Source: Phyto melanocephala | Lineage: Eukaryota > Arthropoda > Insecta > Diptera > Rhinophoridae | Assembly: GCA_941918925.1 (NCBI GenBank) | Contig: OW799233.1 | Location: 175,739,235-175,803,234, forward strand | Length of the DNA stretch: 64,000 bases | Direction: 5' to 3' | Shown here: in pieces, positions 62,901 to 64,000 of the stretch | How the letters are laid out: each line of letters starts with the position of its first letter | Numbering within the stretch: the first letter of the stretch is position 1 | The notes under the pieces: model-generated | What the model was told of the DNA's origin: nothing | Seen by the model: the letters and a program-made list of their open reading frames with translations, nothing else | The model's database searches: none | Made by a program: the position numbers and the translations under genes

Positions 62901-64000
62901 AATTAGTTTTTACGACATTCAAAATAAAGAAAATAAAAAATATTAAAAATAAAAATTTAATAGTCTACAATACAAATTAGAAATTAGAAGTCCAAAAAAA
63001 AACCATCGTATAAATTTGAGTAGTTTTTGGTAACAACTTCAAAAGGGAATTAAGAAAATTGGACGTCATAAAATTCATCATATAAATTGGGTGTATGTGA
63101 ACATTTTGTTTGTTTTTGCTTTTAAGAAAAATATAATCAATTTCTTCTGCACTTACCTCTGCACTATCTAGTCCATTACATGTAGCATCTCCTGATTGTG
63201 CCAGTTTGTATTCGGCATCTTTTGATGTGGACATACTGGGACCAGCAAAGTGGCCAAGATCTAAAAAATAGGGTTTTTGGTTTTGCACTTCAAATTATAT
63301 CAATGAAAGACAAAAAACTTACCCATTAATGAGGATATTTTCTCATAGACAAAACAACGATAACGTTCCTCATTCGATATGGCATGATGATGAGATACCA
63401 GACCCACCAAATAACGTGAGTTACCATCTTTCCATGTAGCCAGACAGGTTAGTTCCTCCACTGAAAAAAAAAAAAAATTTTTAAGTTTAATAAAAATAAT
63501 GAAAACGCAGGCAAGAATGTGTAAATGACGCCTTCTTTTTATCAAAAATAATAAATTTTCAGCATTGGCGTAGTTAAAAAAAATTTTTTGGGGGTGGCAA
63601 AAGATTAAAATTTTTTTTTTTTTTTTTTGGCAAGATCTTAAACAGAGTTTATTTTAATATTTATTACTATTATTATTAATTTTTATTTTTAATATTTAAT
63701 TCTTTAAAATCCTTTTGTTTTAAAAACAATTCTGGGGAGGTAATAGTCTAGTTGCCCATGATTTCAAATTCCACAAGAACATATTTTTTAGATTAAAAAA
63801 AAAGAGGTACATTAAAAGTCCAAAGGTTATGCCCATTTGGCATGCTGTACGCTCTTAAGGAATAAAATTCCCCTTTAAAGAATAAAAAAAATTTACTTAC
63901 CAGTGCTTTCTGTCCCCACTACATCCGGACAGGCCTGAAAACTTAATAACAAACGACTGTCTTCGGTGCAGCTTTCAATATTGGAAACAGGACTTTTACA
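56868..64000 (-). CDS. Ten-exon gene for a cysteine-rich extracellular protein, 5' part outside window
   Basis: Joining, on the minus strand, 63901-64000, 63323-63460, 63157-63260, 60628-60755, 60436-60555, 60226-60371, 59983-60157, 59557-59915, 57055-57252 and 56868-56983 gives 1,584 nt with every phase matching: 527 residues and a TGA. All junctions use GT/AG. Counting from the first codon in the window, C131-D132-F133-P134 opens a module with C176, C197, C203 and C229. A His-rich linker (about 275-294) and RSRR at 331-334 and 383-386 follow, then a second Cys-rich part (392-492) and a hydrophobic tail (502-525). Sequons at N237, N350, N366, N434 and N485 suggest secretion. From memory the layout resembles uncharacterised insect proteins annotated DUF7042-DUF7045; function unknown. 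The signal peptide, if any, lies outside the window. Confidence 0.88.
57055..57252 (-). CDS. Exon 9 of the Cys-rich protein gene
   Basis: Residues 424-489 (EYSCHGSWSENGTV to VANLSIF). The acceptor CTTTACAG and donor GTAAATACGC border 198 nt. C427, C451 and C470 and sequons N434-G-T and N485-L-S lie here. If the following 71-bp intron is retained the frame reads on as GKYAK and stops, giving a shorter C terminus. Confidence 0.88.
57379..58180 (+). mobile_element. Non-autonomous Helitron with internal tandem repeats
   Basis: The 5' end TCTATATATATAAAAGTGAA followed by a TG run, and the 3' end GGGGCGAAGCAACGCGCGCC GGGCTTTT with terminal CTAG followed by T, match Helitron hallmarks: 5' TC, a GC-rich potential hairpin and 3' CTRR inserted before T. 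Inside, about five units of ~110-120 bp repeat CACTTGACCGATTTTTCTGA, ACTTTGCACACATATTGAGC, TGTCATGACTTTATAATTTC and AAGTGGGCGGGGCCACGCCC. No Rep/helicase is encoded, so it depended on another copy. It lies in the antisense orientation within an intron. Confidence 0.85.
58467..58752 (+). mobile_element. Single arm of the foldback-like family
   Basis: TATATAAGTTTGTCATTTCG, TTTGTTATTTCTACA, GAGCTATGTCCATCTGTCC, GGTTGAAATATGAGCAAACA and TGCCTCTGTTTTTATT follow the order of the arms of the 44,116-45,084 element. Only one arm is present. Minus-strand frames across it are shadows. Confidence 0.65.
59320..59427. mobile_element. Short hairpin element with ACTGTCATAAT ends
   Basis: GTACTGTCATAATGCCATAA near the left is mirrored by TGATATTATGACAGTGCAAC at the right. 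Outer words TGCT and AGCA also pair. The element is about 108 bp and noncoding. Confidence 0.55.
59557..59915 (-). CDS. Exon 8 of the Cys-rich protein gene (two RSRR sites)
   Basis: Residues 304-423, the largest exon (359 nt). The acceptor is AATTTTTTAG and the donor GTGAGTTCTT. RSRR occurs at 331-334 (LPIRSRRDASS) and again at 383-386 (RLRSRRNVPEC), both fitting the furin-type R-X-R-R pattern. Between them is a cysteine-free stretch with sequons at N350 and N366. The end (CVTNYKAQRQLWVGC) opens the last Cys-rich domain. Confidence 0.9.
59983..60157 (-). CDS. Exon 7 of the Cys-rich protein gene (His-rich linker)
   Basis: Residues 246-303 (ASNPDPQICPMEGLYSL to REFMHK). The acceptor TTTTACAAACAG and donor GTAATTTCAC border 175 nt. 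C254 with GLYSLRG is followed by a low-complexity linker rich in His and Asn (RHKRNHNKVH, HNHHHQYDG), probably flexible and exposed. Confidence 0.9.
60226..60371 (-). CDS. Exon 6 of the Cys-rich protein gene
   Basis: Residues 197-245 (CQSGFMCMMFYRRD to TPYITLL). The acceptor CCATATTACAG and donor GTATGATTTA border 146 nt. C197, C203 and C229 and the sequon N237-K-T are here. MCMMFYRRDTHVIEIQTG is the most protein-like stretch of the gene and would be a good query for homologues. Confidence 0.9.
60436..60555 (-). CDS. Exon 5 of the Cys-rich protein gene
   Basis: Residues 157-196 (NDGSIHIIKPNGY to VVHYTTG). The acceptor TTAATTAAAG and donor GTAAATTATT border 120 nt, phase 2 to phase 2. Too small to stand out as an open frame. 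It is placed by its borders and by the CEQI-to-GCQSGF continuity across both junctions. Confidence 0.85.
60628..60755 (-). CDS. Exon 4 of the Cys-rich protein gene
   Basis: Residues 115-156 (VGSRIMSLRK to NYHT). The acceptor TTATTTAAG and donor GTAAGTAGTT border 128 nt leaving in phase 2. ERCDFPVWFKGPRHWHVL begins a new Cys/aromatic module that continues through exons 5 and 6. Confidence 0.9.
61085..61510 (+). pseudogene. Decayed mariner-like transposase remnant
   Basis: LTPQQRLQIVQLYYGKRHSV followed by RNVFSATREIYGAHNRPA reads as the N-terminal helix-turn-helix of a Tc1/mariner transposase, starting near 61,108. After a stop and deletions, weak pieces such as RIHKFEFLFTF and YQKVTVIGNRYHTMC match the order of later parts of such proteins in different frames. 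No catalytic triad can be traced. It is dead and inserted in sense-opposite orientation in an intron. Confidence 0.65.
61650..61929. mobile_element. piggyBac-like MITE with TTAA-type target
   Basis: The left end is CCTTCCTATACCCGCGCGTT, then GGTCTGTGAGACCGAC. The reverse complement of the right end is CCTTCCTGTACCCGCGCC, and just inside lies a second inward repeat whose reverse complement reads TATACCCGCGCACGGTCTCA. GGTCTGTGAGACC is itself a palindrome found on both sides. TTAA precedes the left end and TGAA follows the right end, so a TTAA duplication with one change is likely. TTAA plus CCTTCC ends suggest the piggyBac superfamily. 280 bp, noncoding. Confidence 0.75.
61934..62540 (+). mobile_element. 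LTR-like fragment with repeated CTGGAGGAGTACCAA
   Basis: This GC-richer stretch holds AACTGGAGGAGTACCAACTA at 62,154, again near 62,188 and 62,220, and shortened forms near 62,251 and 62,357. TGTCTCCGACTTCCTATA occurs near 62,293 and 62,400. ATAAAGCTCTGGTCGGGTCA near 61,953 and ATAAAGCATTCACAAGTAGT near 62,512 may be related ends: GGCATTCACAACAGTGG precedes the first. The texture suggests an LTR and leader of a retroelement, but no protein or primer-binding site can be named. Confidence 0.4.
63157..63260 (-). CDS. Exon 3 of the Cys-rich protein gene
   Basis: Residues 80-114 (DLGHFAGPS to NGLDSAE). The acceptor CCTATTTTTTAG and donor GTAAGTGCAG border 104 nt ending on a codon boundary. The next intron is about 2.4 kb and full of transposon remnants, so an overlooked small exon there cannot be excluded. 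Confidence 0.85.
63323..63460 (-). CDS. Exon 2 of the Cys-rich protein gene
   Basis: Residues 34-79 (VEELTCLATWKDG to EKISSLM). The acceptor is TTTTTTTCAG and the donor GTAAGTTTTT; 138 nt, entering and leaving in phase 1. The run C39, W43, YLVGL and ERYRCF looks like a small disulphide-bonded domain. I recall similar text in DUF7042 proteins but could not check. Confidence 0.88.
63563..63762. mobile_element. TTGGCGTAACT inverted-repeat element, copy 3 (intronic)
   Basis: ATTGGCGTAGTTAAAAAAAA opens the segment. Its end, CTGGGGAGGTAATAGTCTAG and TTGCCCATGAT, reads on the other strand as ATCATGGGCAACTAGACTAT, like the starts of copies at 41,552 and 43,546. It lies in the intron between exons 1 and 2 in the window. 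Confidence 0.6.
63901..64000 (-). CDS. Exon 1 in window (partial) of the Cys-rich protein gene
   Basis: Residues 1-33, from CKSPVSNIESC to DVVGTEST, in the frame open to the window edge. The exon ends at 63,901 with one base of the next codon and the donor GTAAGTAAAT. It runs off the right edge, so its true start is unknown. C1, C11 and C24 begin the cysteine pattern. Confidence 0.85.

Larger units (their letters stand above)
60756..63156 (-). other. Intron 3-4, loaded with mobile elements
   Basis: A 2.4-kb intron with a mariner remnant (61,085-61,510), a piggyBac-like MITE (61,650-61,929) and an LTR-like GC-richer stretch (61,934-62,540). The rest is AT-rich. The 80-codon frame at 61,884-62,126 straddles two elements and is not a gene. 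Confidence 0.75.

Overview
The window looks like nuclear DNA of a higher (brachyceran) fly. It is extremely AT-rich. Coding information is split into short exons separated by introns with GT/AG borders, the smallest about 70 bp. The intergenic DNA carries fly-style transposon debris: Helitron, mariner, pogo-like and piggyBac-like elements, foldback repeats and palindromic MITEs. A blowfly or related calyptrate is my guess from general texture only. There is no sign of bacterial or viral gene organisation, and most long open frames are chance products of AT-rich DNA.

Layout. 1-11,690 is a tandem satellite with a 215-bp basic monomer made of a ~90-bp core and a ~125-bp spacer. The left part has a complex higher-order arrangement and the right end is more regular. 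11,690-38,700 is gene-poor, very AT-rich DNA holding a lone diverged satellite monomer (17.4 kb), two related hairpin MITEs (18.5 and 19.9 kb), a T-rich minisatellite, several short tandem duplications (20.7, 27.6, 28.1-29.0, 36.1-36.6 kb) and a cluster of degenerate tRNA-like, B-box-bearing repeats on the minus strand (33.7-37.4 kb). By eye the + strand is richer in G than C at 12-16 kb and richer in C than G at 26-37 kb.

39.6-40.3 kb holds one patch of coding-like sequence that I do not recognise, interrupted by an in-frame stop. From 41 to 56 kb lies a dense mix of decayed transposable elements: a ~970-bp long inverted repeat, mariner transposase remnants, a 687-bp element with pogo/Tigger-like ends, several copies of a 120-130 bp palindromic MITE and other inverted-repeat families. 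A short unrecognised coding-like exon sits on the minus strand at 49.5-49.7 kb.

56,868-64,000 is the only convincing gene. It lies on the minus strand and continues beyond the right edge. I could join ten exons in phase into 527 codons ending at a stop. The product is a cysteine-rich, probably extracellular protein with a His-rich linker, two RSRR sites that may be furin targets, several N-glycosylation sequons and a hydrophobic C-terminal tail that could be a GPI-anchor signal or membrane segment. From memory it resembles the uncharacterised insect family annotated with DUF7042-DUF7045 domains. Its introns carry a non-autonomous Helitron, a mariner remnant, a piggyBac-like MITE and an LTR-like fragment.
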